Positions 43,637 through 52,763 of a stretch of DNA of 60,456 nucleotides are shown piece after piece (positions within the stretch are counted from its first letter, which is position 1; each line of letters opens with the position of its first letter). A program made the translations under genes and the position numbers. Source of the stretch: Cyanobacteria bacterium QS_4_48_99 (lineage in GTDB: Bacteria > Cyanobacteriota > Cyanobacteriia > Cyanobacteriales > Rubidibacteraceae); assembly GCA_003021505.1 (NCBI GenBank), contig PXPT01000097.1:1-60456 (forward strand), read 5' to 3'. The notes beneath the pieces are model-generated. The model was given only the letters and a program-made list of their open reading frames with translations. It did not search any database and was not told where the DNA came from.

Positions 43637-44788
43637 ATGAAAATAGCGGTTGCAAAAGAAATTGAAGTAGGCGAACATCGCGTTGCCCTAATTCCCGACC
43701 AAGTTGCCAAATTAGCGAAACAGGATTGGGAATTTTGGGTAGAAAAAGGTGCTGGTGAGGCATCGTTTTTTAGCGACCAAGCCTACGAAGCAGCCGGTGC
43801 CAAGTTGATTGCCGATAAAAACTCCCTTTGGGGTGAAACTGACGTTCTGCTCAAAGTAGGAGTTCCTCGGGAAGAGGAAATTTCGCTGCTGTCGGAAGGA
43901 ACTGTTTTGATTAGCCTTCTCAATCCCCTCGGGAACCCCCAGGTGGTGCAGAAGTTAGCAGAGCGCAAAGTTACCGCTTGCAGCATGGAGACGATTCCCC
44001 GAACTAGCCGCGCCCAGAGTATGGATGCTCTGTCGTCTCAAGCGGGTGTTGCTGGGTATAAGGCTGTTCTGATTGGCGCTTCTGCCCTCCCCAAATTCTT
44101 CCCCATGTTGACCACAGCCGCCGGAACCATTCGCCCAGCGAAGGCGTTTGTAATTGGTGCGGGAGTTGCGGGCTTGCAAGCCATTGCCACTGCCCGACGC
44201 TTGGGTGCGCTCGTGGAAGCCTTCGATATTCGCCCAGAAGTTAAAGAGCAAGTCGAGAGCTTAGGAGCTAAATTCGCAGAAGTCCAATTAGACGAAGACA
44301 CTGCTGCCGAAGGTGGCTATGCCAAGGAAGTCTCGGAAGACTCGAAGCAGCGCAGCCAGGAATTAATTGGCGAGCGCGTCGCTCAGTCAGATGTGGTGAT
44401 TACTACTGCCCAAGTTCCTGGAAAGAAAGCCCCTCGTTTGGTGACTGATGCCATGATTGCCCAAATGCAGCCCGGTTCTGTCATTGTTGACCTAGCAGGA
44501 GAACAAGGCGGCAACTGTGAGGGAACCGAAGCTGGTAAAGACATCCAGCGCCACGGCGTGACAATTATTGGTCCGATTAACTTACCCTCTTCCATGCCCA
44601 TCCACGCCAGCCAGATGTACGCCAACAACGTCTCCAATCTGCTGCAACATCTCGTCGAAGATAAACAGGTACAGCTTAACTTTGAAGATGACATCACCAG
44701 CAGCACCTGCGTTACCCATGCTGGTGAGATTCGCAACCAACGAGTGAAAGATGCCCTCGCTGCTGAAGGGGTAAAGGTTGAAGGTTAG
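43637..44788 (+). CDS. pntA: NAD(P) transhydrogenase subunit alpha, part 1
   Basis: The 383-aa soluble domain I binds NAD(H). It has the alanine dehydrogenase-like fold with MKIAVAKEIEVGEHRVALIPDQV at the N-terminus, TIPRTSRAQSMDALSSQAGVAGYKA, the Rossmann motif VIGAGVAGLQAIATARRLGA, and VVITTAQVPGKKAPRLV. The protein ends before the transmembrane part, which is a separate downstream gene, the three-subunit form found in cyanobacteria. The complex couples hydride transfer from NADH to NADP+ with proton movement. Confidence 0.95.
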   Translation: MKIAVAKEIEVGEHRVALIPDQVAKLAKQDWEFWVEKGAGEASFFSDQAYEAAGAKLIADKNSLWGETDVLLKVGVPREEEISLLSEGTVLISLLNPLGNPQVVQKLAERKVTACSMETIPRTSRAQSMDALSSQAGVAGYKAVLIGASALPKFFPMLTTAAGTIRPAKAFVIGAGVAGLQAIATARRLGALVEAFDIRPEVKEQVESLGAKFAEVQLDEDTAAEGGYAKEVSEDSKQRSQELIGERVAQSDVVITTAQVPGKKAPRLVTDAMIAQMQPGSVIVDLAGEQGGNCEGTEAGKDIQRHGVTIIGPINLPSSMPIHASQMYANNVSNLLQHLVEDKQVQLNFEDDITSSTCVTHAGEIRNQRVKDALAAEGVKVEG

Positions 44789-44869
44789 AAAACAATTCAC
44801 AATTGTGAACTCTGAATTCTGAATTAACCTGCAACTGACTACTACTGAATACTAACTAAGGAGAATGGA

Positions 44870-45160
44870 ATGGCAACAACATTACTTGCCAGTTTACTGG
44901 TGTTCGTTTTAGCCGCCTTTGTGGGGTTTGAAGTAATCAACAAAGTGCCACCCACCCTACACACCCCTCTTATGTCAGGGGCAAATGCCATTTCCGGTAT
45001 TACCATTATCGGCGCAGTGCTGATTGCTGGTGCTGGTCATGGGAAAGTAACGGAAATTTTAGGTTTGATTGCGGTGGTTTTGGCAACCGTCAACGTTGTG
45101 GGCGGTTTCCTCGTCACTGACCGCATGCTACAGATGTTCAAAAAAAAGGAGGCTAATTAA
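44870..45160 (+). CDS. pntAb: NAD(P) transhydrogenase subunit alpha, part 2
   Basis: The 96-aa protein has three predicted membrane helices: LLASLLVFVLAAFVGFEVI, ISGITIIGAVLIAGAG, ILGLIAVVLATVNVVGGFLV. They form the membrane portion of the alpha chain. It lies 81 bp after pntA and 3 bp before the pntB start. ATG after an AAGGAG box. Confidence 0.94.
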   Translation: MATTLLASLLVFVLAAFVGFEVINKVPPTLHTPLMSGANAISGITIIGAVLIAGAGHGKVTEILGLIAVVLATVNVVGGFLVTDRMLQMFKKKEAN

Positions 45161-45163
45161 CTC

Positions 45164-46576
45164 GTGAGCGATTATTTGCCAATAGTCATGCAGCTAAGTT
45201 ATATCGTGGCTGCTTCTCTGTTCATCCTCGGGTTGAAAAATCTGGGTTCTCCAGCCACAGCCCGCAGAGGCAACGTTTTATCTGCCACAGGAATGCTGCT
45301 AGCGGTGGTTGTCACCCTGCTCGACCAGCAGATTTTGAGCTACCGCATGATTCTGATTGGAGTTGCCATCGGTTCTGTGATTGGGGCGATTCTTGCTAGG
45401 CAAGTAGCCATGACAGCAATGCCGCAGATGGTGGGTTTATTCAACGGTTTAGGCGGTGCAGCTTCGGCGCTGGTTGCCGTAGGGGAATTTTGGCAATTGC
45501 TTAACAGCTCCGAAACTGTGCCTCTCGATGCCATCATCACTGTCATTCTTGGTGTTTTTATTGGCAGCATTACCCTGACGGGAAGCTTTGTCGCCGTGGG
45601 GAAATTGCAGGGCATCATTAGCGGTAAACCTGTGACTTTTCCCTTGCAGCAGCTCTTTAATGCCTTGCTGCTGATTAGCTTTGTGGTCAGCAGTGGCTAT
45701 CTGCTGGCAATGCCAGACAACCAGCCTGCTTTTCTGGCAATGGTCGGAATTGCCTCGTTGCTGGGAGTTTTGTTAGTTCTTCCCATTGGCGGCGGCGATA
45801 TGCCCGTGATTATTTCCCTACTCAACTCCTTGTCGGGTTTGGCAGCAAGCGCGGCTGGCTTTGTCGTCATGAACAATATGCTTATTATTGCCGGAGCTTT
45901 GGTGGGCGCGTCTGGGTTGATTCTTACCCAGATTATGTGTAAAGGCATGAATCGTTCCTTACCTAGCGTGCTGTTTGGCGCTTTTGGCGGTGGCAGTGCG
46001 ACGACTGGTGCGGCTGGCGGTTCTGACACTCAGGGCGACCAAACCGTGCGCTCAGTTGACCCGGAAGAAGCCGCAATGATGCTGGGTTATGCTCGTTCTG
46101 TGGTAATTGTTCCGGGTTACGGAATGGCTGTTGCTCAAGCACAGCATGCGATTCGGGAGTTAGTTGACTTCTTAGAACACCAGGGTGTCGAGGTGAAATA
46201 TGCGATTCACCCAGTTGCTGGGAGAATGCCAGGACACATGAATGTGTTGTTGGCAGAGGCAAATGTGCCCTATCCACAGCTCTATGACATGGATGACATT
46301 AATCCGCATTTCGAGAAAACGGATGTGGCTTTGGTCATTGGAGCCAACGACGTGGTTAATCCCGCTGCTCGTCACGATGATGGTAGCCCGATTTATGGTA
46401 TGCCCATCTTAGAGGTAGAAAAAGCAACTAACACGATTGTGATTAAGCGAGGCATGAGTACGGGCTTTTCTGGCGTGCAAAATGAGCTGTTTTACAAAGA
46501 TAAAACGATGATGCTGTTTGGCAGTGCCAAGGATGTGGTCGGACAGCTTGTTTCGGAAGTAAAAGTTCTCAATTAG
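45164..46576 (+). CDS. pntB: NAD(P) transhydrogenase subunit beta
   Basis: The 470-aa protein has an N-terminal set of eight to nine membrane helices and a C-terminal NADP(H)-binding domain (from about 300). The latter carries IVPGYGMAVAQAQHAIREL, EVKYAIHPVAGRMPGHMNVLLAEA, VALVIGANDVVNPAAR and GMPILEVEKA. The start is GTG after an AAAGGAGG box that overlaps the end of pntAb, implying translational coupling. It completes the proton-pumping transhydrogenase. Confidence 0.95.
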   Translation: MSDYLPIVMQLSYIVAASLFILGLKNLGSPATARRGNVLSATGMLLAVVVTLLDQQILSYRMILIGVAIGSVIGAILARQVAMTAMPQMVGLFNGLGGAASALVAVGEFWQLLNSSETVPLDAIITVILGVFIGSITLTGSFVAVGKLQGIISGKPVTFPLQQLFNALLLISFVVSSGYLLAMPDNQPAFLAMVGIASLLGVLLVLPIGGGDMPVIISLLNSLSGLAASAAGFVVMNNMLIIAGALVGASGLILTQIMCKGMNRSLPSVLFGAFGGGSATTGAAGGSDTQGDQTVRSVDPEEAAMMLGYARSVVIVPGYGMAVAQAQHAIRELVDFLEHQGVEVKYAIHPVAGRMPGHMNVLLAEANVPYPQLYDMDDINPHFEKTDVALVIGANDVVNPAARHDDGSPIYGMPILEVEKATNTIVIKRGMSTGFSGVQNELFYKDKTMMLFGSAKDVVGQLVSEVKVLN

Positions 46577-46599
46577 AACTTTTGCAATCGTTACTTTTA

Positions 46600-46623
46600 C
46601 CCCCCCCCTTTACAAGGGGGGGG
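46600..46623. terminator. C/G-run palindrome between pntB and prfB
   Basis: CCCCCCCCTT-TAC-AAGGGGGGGG forms a 10-bp stem between convergent genes, followed by AATTAGTTG rather than a T-run. It is the same palindrome type as at 20638-20656. It could stop transcription from both sides. Confidence 0.55.
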
Positions 46624-46649
46624 AATTAGTTGACTCTACTTCTGCCTAT

Positions 46650-47757
46650 CTAGTTGGCAGGGGCGTGCAGGTAGGCTTCGATGAAAGGGTCGAGGTTGCC
46701 GTCGAGAACTTCCTCTACAGCGCCTATTTCTACGTTGGTACGCAGGTCTTTGACCATCTGGTAGGGATGGAAGACGTAATTCCTAATTTGCTTGCCCCAG
46801 GCAGCATCGACCGCTTCGCCCCGAATTTCGGCAATTTTTTGAGTGCGTTGCTCTTCCGCAATGACGATGAGCTTTGATTTGAGAAGATTGATCGCTTTCT
46901 CTCTGTTTTGGAGCTGAGAGCGTTCCTGGGTGCAGCGCACCGCAATGCCTGTGGGACTATGAACGAGCCGCACGGCGGTTTCCACTTTGTTAACGTTTTG
47001 TCCCCCTTTACCGCCTGCACGGGAGGTGGTCATTTCTAAATCTTTCTCAGGAAGTTCGATATCTTCAATCGCAGAACGGTCTAAGGCAGGCATTACTTCC
47101 ACTCCAGCGAAGCTCGTCTGCCGCTTTCCATTGGCGTTGAAGGGAGAAATTCGCACGAGTCGGTGCGTGCCCTTTTCACCTTTGAGGTAGCCGTAGGCGT
47201 AGCGCCCTTCAATTTCCAGGGTGGCGGATTTGATCCCCGCCTCATCTCCTTCGGAAAGTTCTGCCAGTTTAACTTTGTAGTTTTGTTGCTCTGCCCAACG
47301 GCTATACATCCGCAGTAGCATTTCTGCCCAATCTTGGGCATCTGTGCCGCCAGCACCGGCGTTGATGGTGATAACGGCTCCTTTAGGATCATACGAGCCT
47401 GATAAGAGCTGTTGGAGTTCCCAGCGGTCGAGTTCCTGCTGGAGTTGGGAGAGGTTCGCTTGAGCTTCTTCGCGAAGGTTTTCGTCCTCCTCGATTTCGA
47501 GCAAATCTGCGATCGCCTTGGTATCTTCCAAGCTAGCTTGCCATTGCTGATATTGCTCTAGGCTAGATTTCAGGTTGTTGAGTTCTTGTAGGGTTTGTTG
47601 TGCTGCTTCTGGGTTATCCCAGAATTCTGGTTGCGCTGCAAGCTGCTCTCTGTCGTAAATTTGAGCTTTGAGGGCAGCAAGGTCAAAGATACTGCTGGGT
47701 TTTGCCCAGGCGATCCGACAAGGTTTCGACTTCCCGTTTTAGCTGTGATGTCTCCAT
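46650..47757 (-). CDS. prfB: Peptide chain release factor 2, with programmed +1 frameshift
   Basis: RF2 recognises UGA and UAA. The protein is read in two frames. The first, from ATG 47757, codes [20 protein letters not shown], then QQYL, and ends CTT TGA at 47688-47683. Shifting +1 continues [15 protein letters not shown] and the rest to 46650. It has the anticodon tripeptide in [15 protein letters not shown], and GGQ in [15 protein letters not shown]. The full length is about 368 aa, as expected for RF2. Confidence 0.95.
47682..47688 (-). promoter_or_regulatory. prfB programmed frameshift site CTT TGA C
   Basis: The heptamer CTTTGAC (minus strand) is the canonical RF2 autoregulatory slip: when RF2 is scarce, the ribosome pauses on UGA and slips +1. 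The usual upstream Shine-Dalgarno-like AGGGGG is replaced by CAGCAGTAT, so stimulation may be weaker. Confidence 0.85.
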
Positions 47758-47817
47758 ATGCAATTCGAGTGATCGCTTCCACCTCTAGGGTATCACTATC
47801 AAGTTTAAGAAAGATAC

Positions 47818-48063
47818 GCGGGGGAGAAGTGAGGGCGTGAGTGCTGGGGAAAGTGAGGGGTGAAAGCGTGAGTGCGTTCCAGAGTTGGGATGGGAAGTGA
47901 GGCGTGAGCGCGTTCCAGAGTGCAAATAGGAAGAAATTTTTCGAGCAAACGAGCCAATTTACCTCCTCACTCCCTCACTCCTCACGCCTCACCTCTTTTA
48001 CTCGGAACCCCTCACTCCTCACTTGAATCACCTGCAACCTTCCACCTTCCATCTGTAACCCGA
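47818..48063. repeat. Paired inverted repeats between prfB and the hlyD gene
   Basis: GTGAGGGCGTGAGTGCTGGGG, GTGAGGGGTGAAAGCGTGAG and GCGTTCCAGAGT units (two copies of the last, about 45 bp apart, with GTGAG arms) face CTCCTCACTCCCTCACTCC and CCCTCACTCCTCAC units. This is a large imperfect hairpin similar to that at 31795-31975. Near 48030 ACCTTCCACCTTCCATC adds a further tandem repeat. Confidence 0.6.
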
Positions 48064-49674
48064 TCAGCGCACATTCTTGAGGCTATCAACAGCACTGGTA
48101 AAGCGCTCAGTAAATAGATCGATCACGTGACGATCCTCACGCACAATAATGTTAGCGCTCACTGACATTCCCGATTGCAAGGCGATTTCTCGGTCATTCA
48201 CCGAAAGGGACTGTTCATCGAGACGAATCTTGGCAGGGTAGCGATATGAATCGTGATTCTTGTCGGGTGGCAGAGCATCTGAGCCAATCGAGATTACCTC
48301 TCCTTCGATGTCGCCGTACTGACTGAAGGGAAATGTATCAATCCTGACATCGACCTTCATGCCCTCCTCGACAAAGCCAATATCTTGGTTGGAGACATTC
48401 ACTTTCGCAATCAGTTTGTTGCTGGGGACAATTTTGAGCAGGGTTTCGCTCGGAGAAGCCACCGAATCATAACCTGGTTGCAAATCAAACACTGCCCCTG
48501 CTGCGGGAGCGCGAAGTTGTTTGTACTTTAACTGCTGCTGCGCTTGCGAGATTTGGCTATCCAGCTCCGAAATGCGCTGCCGGTTGTCCATCATCGCTTT
48601 GCTCAGTTGGCTGTCGATTTTAGCAATCTGTTGTTTATTGGCAGCAATTTGATCGAGTACAGCTTTGTCTTGACCCGCCGTCGTCTTGGTTAACTCCTTC
48701 TGTGCCTGAGAAATATCCAACTGCAAGCGCTGCTGTTCTGCTTGGAGTGTGTCTACCTTGCTAGCGCGGTCTTGTACTGCTTGTTTCTGCTTGATGTACT
48801 TGAGTTGAGCAACTGCCCCCTCTTTAACTAGGGACTGAAGCTGGCTAAGAATATCGCGTTCTATACCTAATTGCTCTTGAGCATTGGCTAGCTTCACCTG
48901 AGTTTGACTCTGTTGTTGTTTGAGTTGTTCTACTTTTAACTCAGCAGCAGAGGTGCGCGATCGCGATTCCTTGGTGGCTGCTTGCAGGCGTGCCAGCTCA
49001 TCTGCTCCCAAGTTAGCGGTTTGAGTCCCCATCCCCAGTTGCTTCCGATAGAGCTGATTTTCTGAGGTCAGTGCTGCCCGGTTTTTCGCCAGAGAGGCGA
49101 CTTCGGGAGGTAAATCGAGTTGCGTCGTTTTCTGCTGAACTGCAGTGGGTGAGCTAGGCTGCTGCATCAAGTTGCGATAGAACTTATTCTCTTCCATTAA
49201 CGACTGGCGAACGTTCTGGAGAGATTTCAGTTCGGCAGCAGCGGTTTTGGAATCAAAACTGAGTAGCAGCTCTCCTTTATCTACGCGCTCTCCATCCTCA
49301 ACGTGAACTTCTTCCACCACTCCTTTGCTGGGGGCTTGAACTTCCTTGACCTCTCCTTTGGGCTTGAGTTGACCTCGCGCGCTCACTGCTTGTTCCATTT
49401 TGGCGAAGAAAGCCCAACCTACACCGAATGTTACCACTGCGATGATCGTCCCGATAGCTGCCTGCGCCCAAACGGGAGATTGTCGCAACACAACAGAGTG
49501 ATCAAAGTTGCCAGCGAAAGAATCGGAATTGGCTGGGGCAGAGGAAGAGCCACCCGCCTCCTTTGTAGTAGGCTGGGAGCTGGGCTTTGTCCCATCTCTT
49601 TGCTCTGTCTGGTTATGTCCGTTCCCGTTTGTTTGCTCTGTCTGCTTGCGTCGCTTTCCGTTCAGTAGCGTCAT
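48064..49674 (-). CDS. HlyD-family membrane fusion protein
   Basis: The 536-aa periplasmic adaptor of the type I secretion system starts with a polar N-terminus of about 75 residues. One membrane helix follows (AAIGTIIAVVTFGVGWAFFA), then a biotinyl-lipoyl-like half (GEVKEVQAPSKGVVEEVHVEDGERV). Long alpha-helical coiled coils (about 150-390, with Gln/Glu/Lys/Ala-rich heptads) precede the second lipoyl half (YKQLRAPAAGAVFDLQPGYDSVA) and the beta-barrel domain. It lies 24 bp downstream of the ABC exporter gene, so they are one operon. Confidence 0.93.
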   Translation of the reverse strand: MTLLNGKRRKQTEQTNGNGHNQTEQRDGTKPSSQPTTKEAGGSSSAPANSDSFAGNFDHSVVLRQSPVWAQAAIGTIIAVVTFGVGWAFFAKMEQAVSARGQLKPKGEVKEVQAPSKGVVEEVHVEDGERVDKGELLLSFDSKTAAAELKSLQNVRQSLMEENKFYRNLMQQPSSPTAVQQKTTQLDLPPEVASLAKNRAALTSENQLYRKQLGMGTQTANLGADELARLQAATKESRSRTSAAELKVEQLKQQQSQTQVKLANAQEQLGIERDILSQLQSLVKEGAVAQLKYIKQKQAVQDRASKVDTLQAEQQRLQLDISQAQKELTKTTAGQDKAVLDQIAANKQQIAKIDSQLSKAMMDNRQRISELDSQISQAQQQLKYKQLRAPAAGAVFDLQPGYDSVASPSETLLKIVPSNKLIAKVNVSNQDIGFVEEGMKVDVRIDTFPFSQYGDIEGEVISIGSDALPPDKNHDSYRYPAKIRLDEQSLSVNDREIALQSGMSVSANIIVREDRHVIDLFTERFTSAVDSLKNVR

Positions 49675-49698
49675 GCCTAGTTATCTCCTTGTCAATTG

Positions 49699-52689
49699 TT
49701 AATTGATTTGCGCTTCTTGTTGCTGATAGAGGGAGTAGTAACGCCCTCTCATCCCCATCAACTCTTGATGGGTTCCTTTCTCTGCTACTCTCCCTGAGTC
49801 CATCATCAAAATCGCATCGGAGTTCTTGATGCTGCCGAGACGATGGGTAATAAAGAAGACGGTTTGCTCGGCAAATACTTGAGCTAAATTCGCGCAGACT
49901 TGTCGCTCTGTGGGATAATCTAGGGCACTAGTGGCTTCGTCTAACACCAGCAATTGGGGACGTTGTAAAATCGTGCGAGCGATCGCCACGCGCTGTCGCT
50001 GTCCCCCCGATAGTGCTGCCCCTCGCTCCCCGACTTTAGTGTTATACCCTGAAGCCAAATCCATAATAAATTCGTGGGCACAGGCAATCCGGGCAGCCTC
50101 TATCACCTCTTCGGTGGTGGCATCGGGATTGGTGAGGGCAATATTTTCTTGGACAGAGCCCTCGAACAACAGCGTATCTTGGGGAACAAAGCCAATTTGC
50201 CGCCGCAGGGAATAGAGTTCCACTTTCCCAATGTCGTAGCCATCAACCAGAATTCGACCCTTTTCTGGTTCGTATAGCCGTGCCAACAGCTTCGTTAAGG
50301 TACTCTTGCCAGCTCCACTTTGACCCACTACTCCCACCAACGTACCCGGCTCAACCTCGAGACTGACATTCTCGAGCTGCCAGATGGGATTGTTCTGCTT
50401 GAAGCGAAACGAGATATTCTCATAGCGAACTGCGCCGTTAATGGCTGGCATGGGAATATTTTCGCGGTCTTGCTCTGCCTCTTGGGGCGTATCCACAATA
50501 TCGCTGAGGCGCTCGAGAGATAAGGCAGTTTCCTGGAAGTTCTGCCAAACTTGGGAGAGGCGCAGAATAGGACCAGTAACGTAGCCGGCAATAATCCGAA
50601 AGGCAATTAACTGACCTAAGTTTAATTGTCCCTGGAGTACCAAGTAAGCTCCGAACCAGAGGACAATTAGTCCTGAGAATTTGTTGAGAAAATTGCTAGT
50701 GGAGCTAGAAAGGGTTTGAGTAACTACAGTTTGGAAGCCTGCTGAGACATAGCGGGAATAGCGCTCTTGCCACTGCCAGCGCGTTCGCAACTCAATATTC
50801 TGCGCCTTGACTGTCTGAATTCCTGAGAGAGACTCAACTAAATAGGACTGAGTTTCGGCATTCCGCTCGGCTTTGGTACGCAACTGTCTGCGAATTGTCG
50901 GGGAAAAAAACAGCGTTAGCAAGATAAACACCGGGATAATTGCTAATGTTGCTAGGGTAAGTTTCCAGCTATAGATCAACAGGACGACGATGTAGACCAC
51001 AGAAAAGATGGCATCCAACACCACCGTCAAGGCTGTCCCGGTGAGAAACTGCCGGATTTTCTCTAGCTCATTTACCCGCGAAGAAATTTCCCCAACTGGA
51101 CGGCGCTCGAAGTAGCGCAGTGGCAGGCGCAGCAGGTGGTCAATAATTTCTGACCCCAAGCTCATGTCAATACGGTTGGTGGTATTGACAAACAGATAAG
51201 TACGCAAGGAACTCAGAACTGCCTCAAAAATGGCGATAACCAGCAAGAAAACCCCTAAAACCTGTAAGGTATCTGGGCTGTTCTGAATAATCACTTTGTT
51301 GATAATCACCTGGATCATCAACGGATTCGCCAACCCGAACAGTTGCACGAAAAAGGAGGCAACAAAGACGAGTAATAGTATCCCTTTGTACTGCTTGATG
51401 TAAGGAATAAACCACCGCAAGCCGAAGCGTTCTTGGGGCGTTTCTTTGGTGGATTGCAGCAGTAATACTTGACCTCCATCGCCCCAACTTTCCATGAAGT
51501 CGGCGGGTTGGCGTTTGACGATGCCAATCTCGGGCACGCCCAGCACGAGCTGGTTGGCGCTTGCTTCATAGAGGACAGCGAAGCTCTCCTCCCACCGAAT
51601 CAGGGCTGGGGGATTAAGGCGCGTTAGGGCAGAGGAGGGCACTTTCACCAACTGCGCTTTCAGTCCCATCATCTCCGCCACTGCCCCAGCTTGGGGAAGG
51701 GAAACATTGTCGCCCTGCCGGAGCTGATTTGTTAACACGCGGCGAATCACTTCTCTGCGAAAAGGGATGCCGAAATATTGGCTCAACATTTGGAAGCAAG
51801 CCATTGCCGTATCTAGCGGACTCCGGCTTTTGCTTCGCACGTGAGGATATTTGGGTTCTGCTTGTAAGCCATTAGAGAAAGTGCTGGAACCTTCTGGAGG
51901 CGGCTCTGGTGCGTAAGGAATCTTGGGCTCTGTTGTTTGTTGTTGGGGTGAGCCGTTGGTTTGCCCGTTAGTTGTTGTTTGTTCGCCGATGGCGGATAGA
52001 TCCGCTTGCCGAAACCCCACTAGGCGGGCGGGATGATCGCCTTTGACCTTGAGGTTCGCCAACTCTGCTGACTGGAGGCGAGAGCCCACTGGATAGTCTT
52101 CTACCTCAGCTCCGCCACTCAGAAACCACACCCGGTTAGGATCGGGCGGGGGTTGGGGAGAATCTGCTCCCATATGAGCGATTTCGGCGTGGCTAAATGC
52201 GTTTTGGGTGACTTCGTTGATATTAGTGGGTCTTTGAGCCTGTTGTTCTAGTTCTTGGCTTAATAAATCGAAGGCTTCGGCTAAGGCACAGCGATCATGA
52301 AAGGCACTGCCAAATTGGGGATATTGGGAGCAAAAGTGCCAAAACTCCTCTGCGGGGATGGTGAGGCAGATGGCTTCTGTGGAAGCGATCGCGGTTTCGC
52401 AGGGAACTCCCCGCATCCAACCTACCCAGCCGAGAATTTCTCCCAGCTCTAGTAATTTCAGGGTGAGGGGCTTTTGAGTCCAGGGGTCAATCCCGAGCAG
52501 ACGCGCCTGTCCTTCGTAGATAATCGCAATCTGGTTGGGCATGCGCTCGCGCACGAAAATTGCCTGACCCATGCGGTAGCGCAACAGTTGAGTGCGCCCG
52601 ACCATCTCGGTTAGCGCTGCGGAGGGTAATTGGTCAAAAGGCGGCAGCTCAGCCAAAAATGCTTGAATATTTGCTTGAGTATAGGTCAT
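49699..52689 (-). CDS. Type I secretion ABC exporter with CNBD and degenerate C39-like domain
   Basis: The 996-aa exporter has an N-terminal cyclic-nucleotide-binding-type domain (about 20-130, GQAIFVRERMPNQIAIIYEGQARL) and a linker. A C39-peptidase-like domain (about 285-410) follows in which the catalytic Cys position (DTAMACFQMLSQYFG) and the His position (IRWEESFAVLYEA) look altered, so it probably binds and does not cleave. Six membrane helices precede an NBD with Walker A GVVGQSGAGKSTLTKLL, signature LSGGQRQRVAIAR and Walker B LLVLDEATSALD. The architecture resembles cyanobacterial HetC-type exporters. The substrate is unknown. Confidence 0.92.
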   Translation of the reverse strand: MTYTQANIQAFLAELPPFDQLPSAALTEMVGRTQLLRYRMGQAIFVRERMPNQIAIIYEGQARLLGIDPWTQKPLTLKLLELGEILGWVGWMRGVPCETAIASTEAICLTIPAEEFWHFCSQYPQFGSAFHDRCALAEAFDLLSQELEQQAQRPTNINEVTQNAFSHAEIAHMGADSPQPPPDPNRVWFLSGGAEVEDYPVGSRLQSAELANLKVKGDHPARLVGFRQADLSAIGEQTTTNGQTNGSPQQQTTEPKIPYAPEPPPEGSSTFSNGLQAEPKYPHVRSKSRSPLDTAMACFQMLSQYFGIPFRREVIRRVLTNQLRQGDNVSLPQAGAVAEMMGLKAQLVKVPSSALTRLNPPALIRWEESFAVLYEASANQLVLGVPEIGIVKRQPADFMESWGDGGQVLLLQSTKETPQERFGLRWFIPYIKQYKGILLLVFVASFFVQLFGLANPLMIQVIINKVIIQNSPDTLQVLGVFLLVIAIFEAVLSSLRTYLFVNTTNRIDMSLGSEIIDHLLRLPLRYFERRPVGEISSRVNELEKIRQFLTGTALTVVLDAIFSVVYIVVLLIYSWKLTLATLAIIPVFILLTLFFSPTIRRQLRTKAERNAETQSYLVESLSGIQTVKAQNIELRTRWQWQERYSRYVSAGFQTVVTQTLSSSTSNFLNKFSGLIVLWFGAYLVLQGQLNLGQLIAFRIIAGYVTGPILRLSQVWQNFQETALSLERLSDIVDTPQEAEQDRENIPMPAINGAVRYENISFRFKQNNPIWQLENVSLEVEPGTLVGVVGQSGAGKSTLTKLLARLYEPEKGRILVDGYDIGKVELYSLRRQIGFVPQDTLLFEGSVQENIALTNPDATTEEVIEAARIACAHEFIMDLASGYNTKVGERGAALSGGQRQRVAIARTILQRPQLLVLDEATSALDYPTERQVCANLAQVFAEQTVFFITHRLGSIKNSDAILMMDSGRVAEKGTHQELMGMRGRYYSLYQQQEAQIN

Positions 52690-52763
52690 CAGCTTGGGTG
52701 AGCGGTGAAGAAATTAAAAATTAAAAATTCACGTGTTCAAAATGGAATTCCCATTTTGCATTT

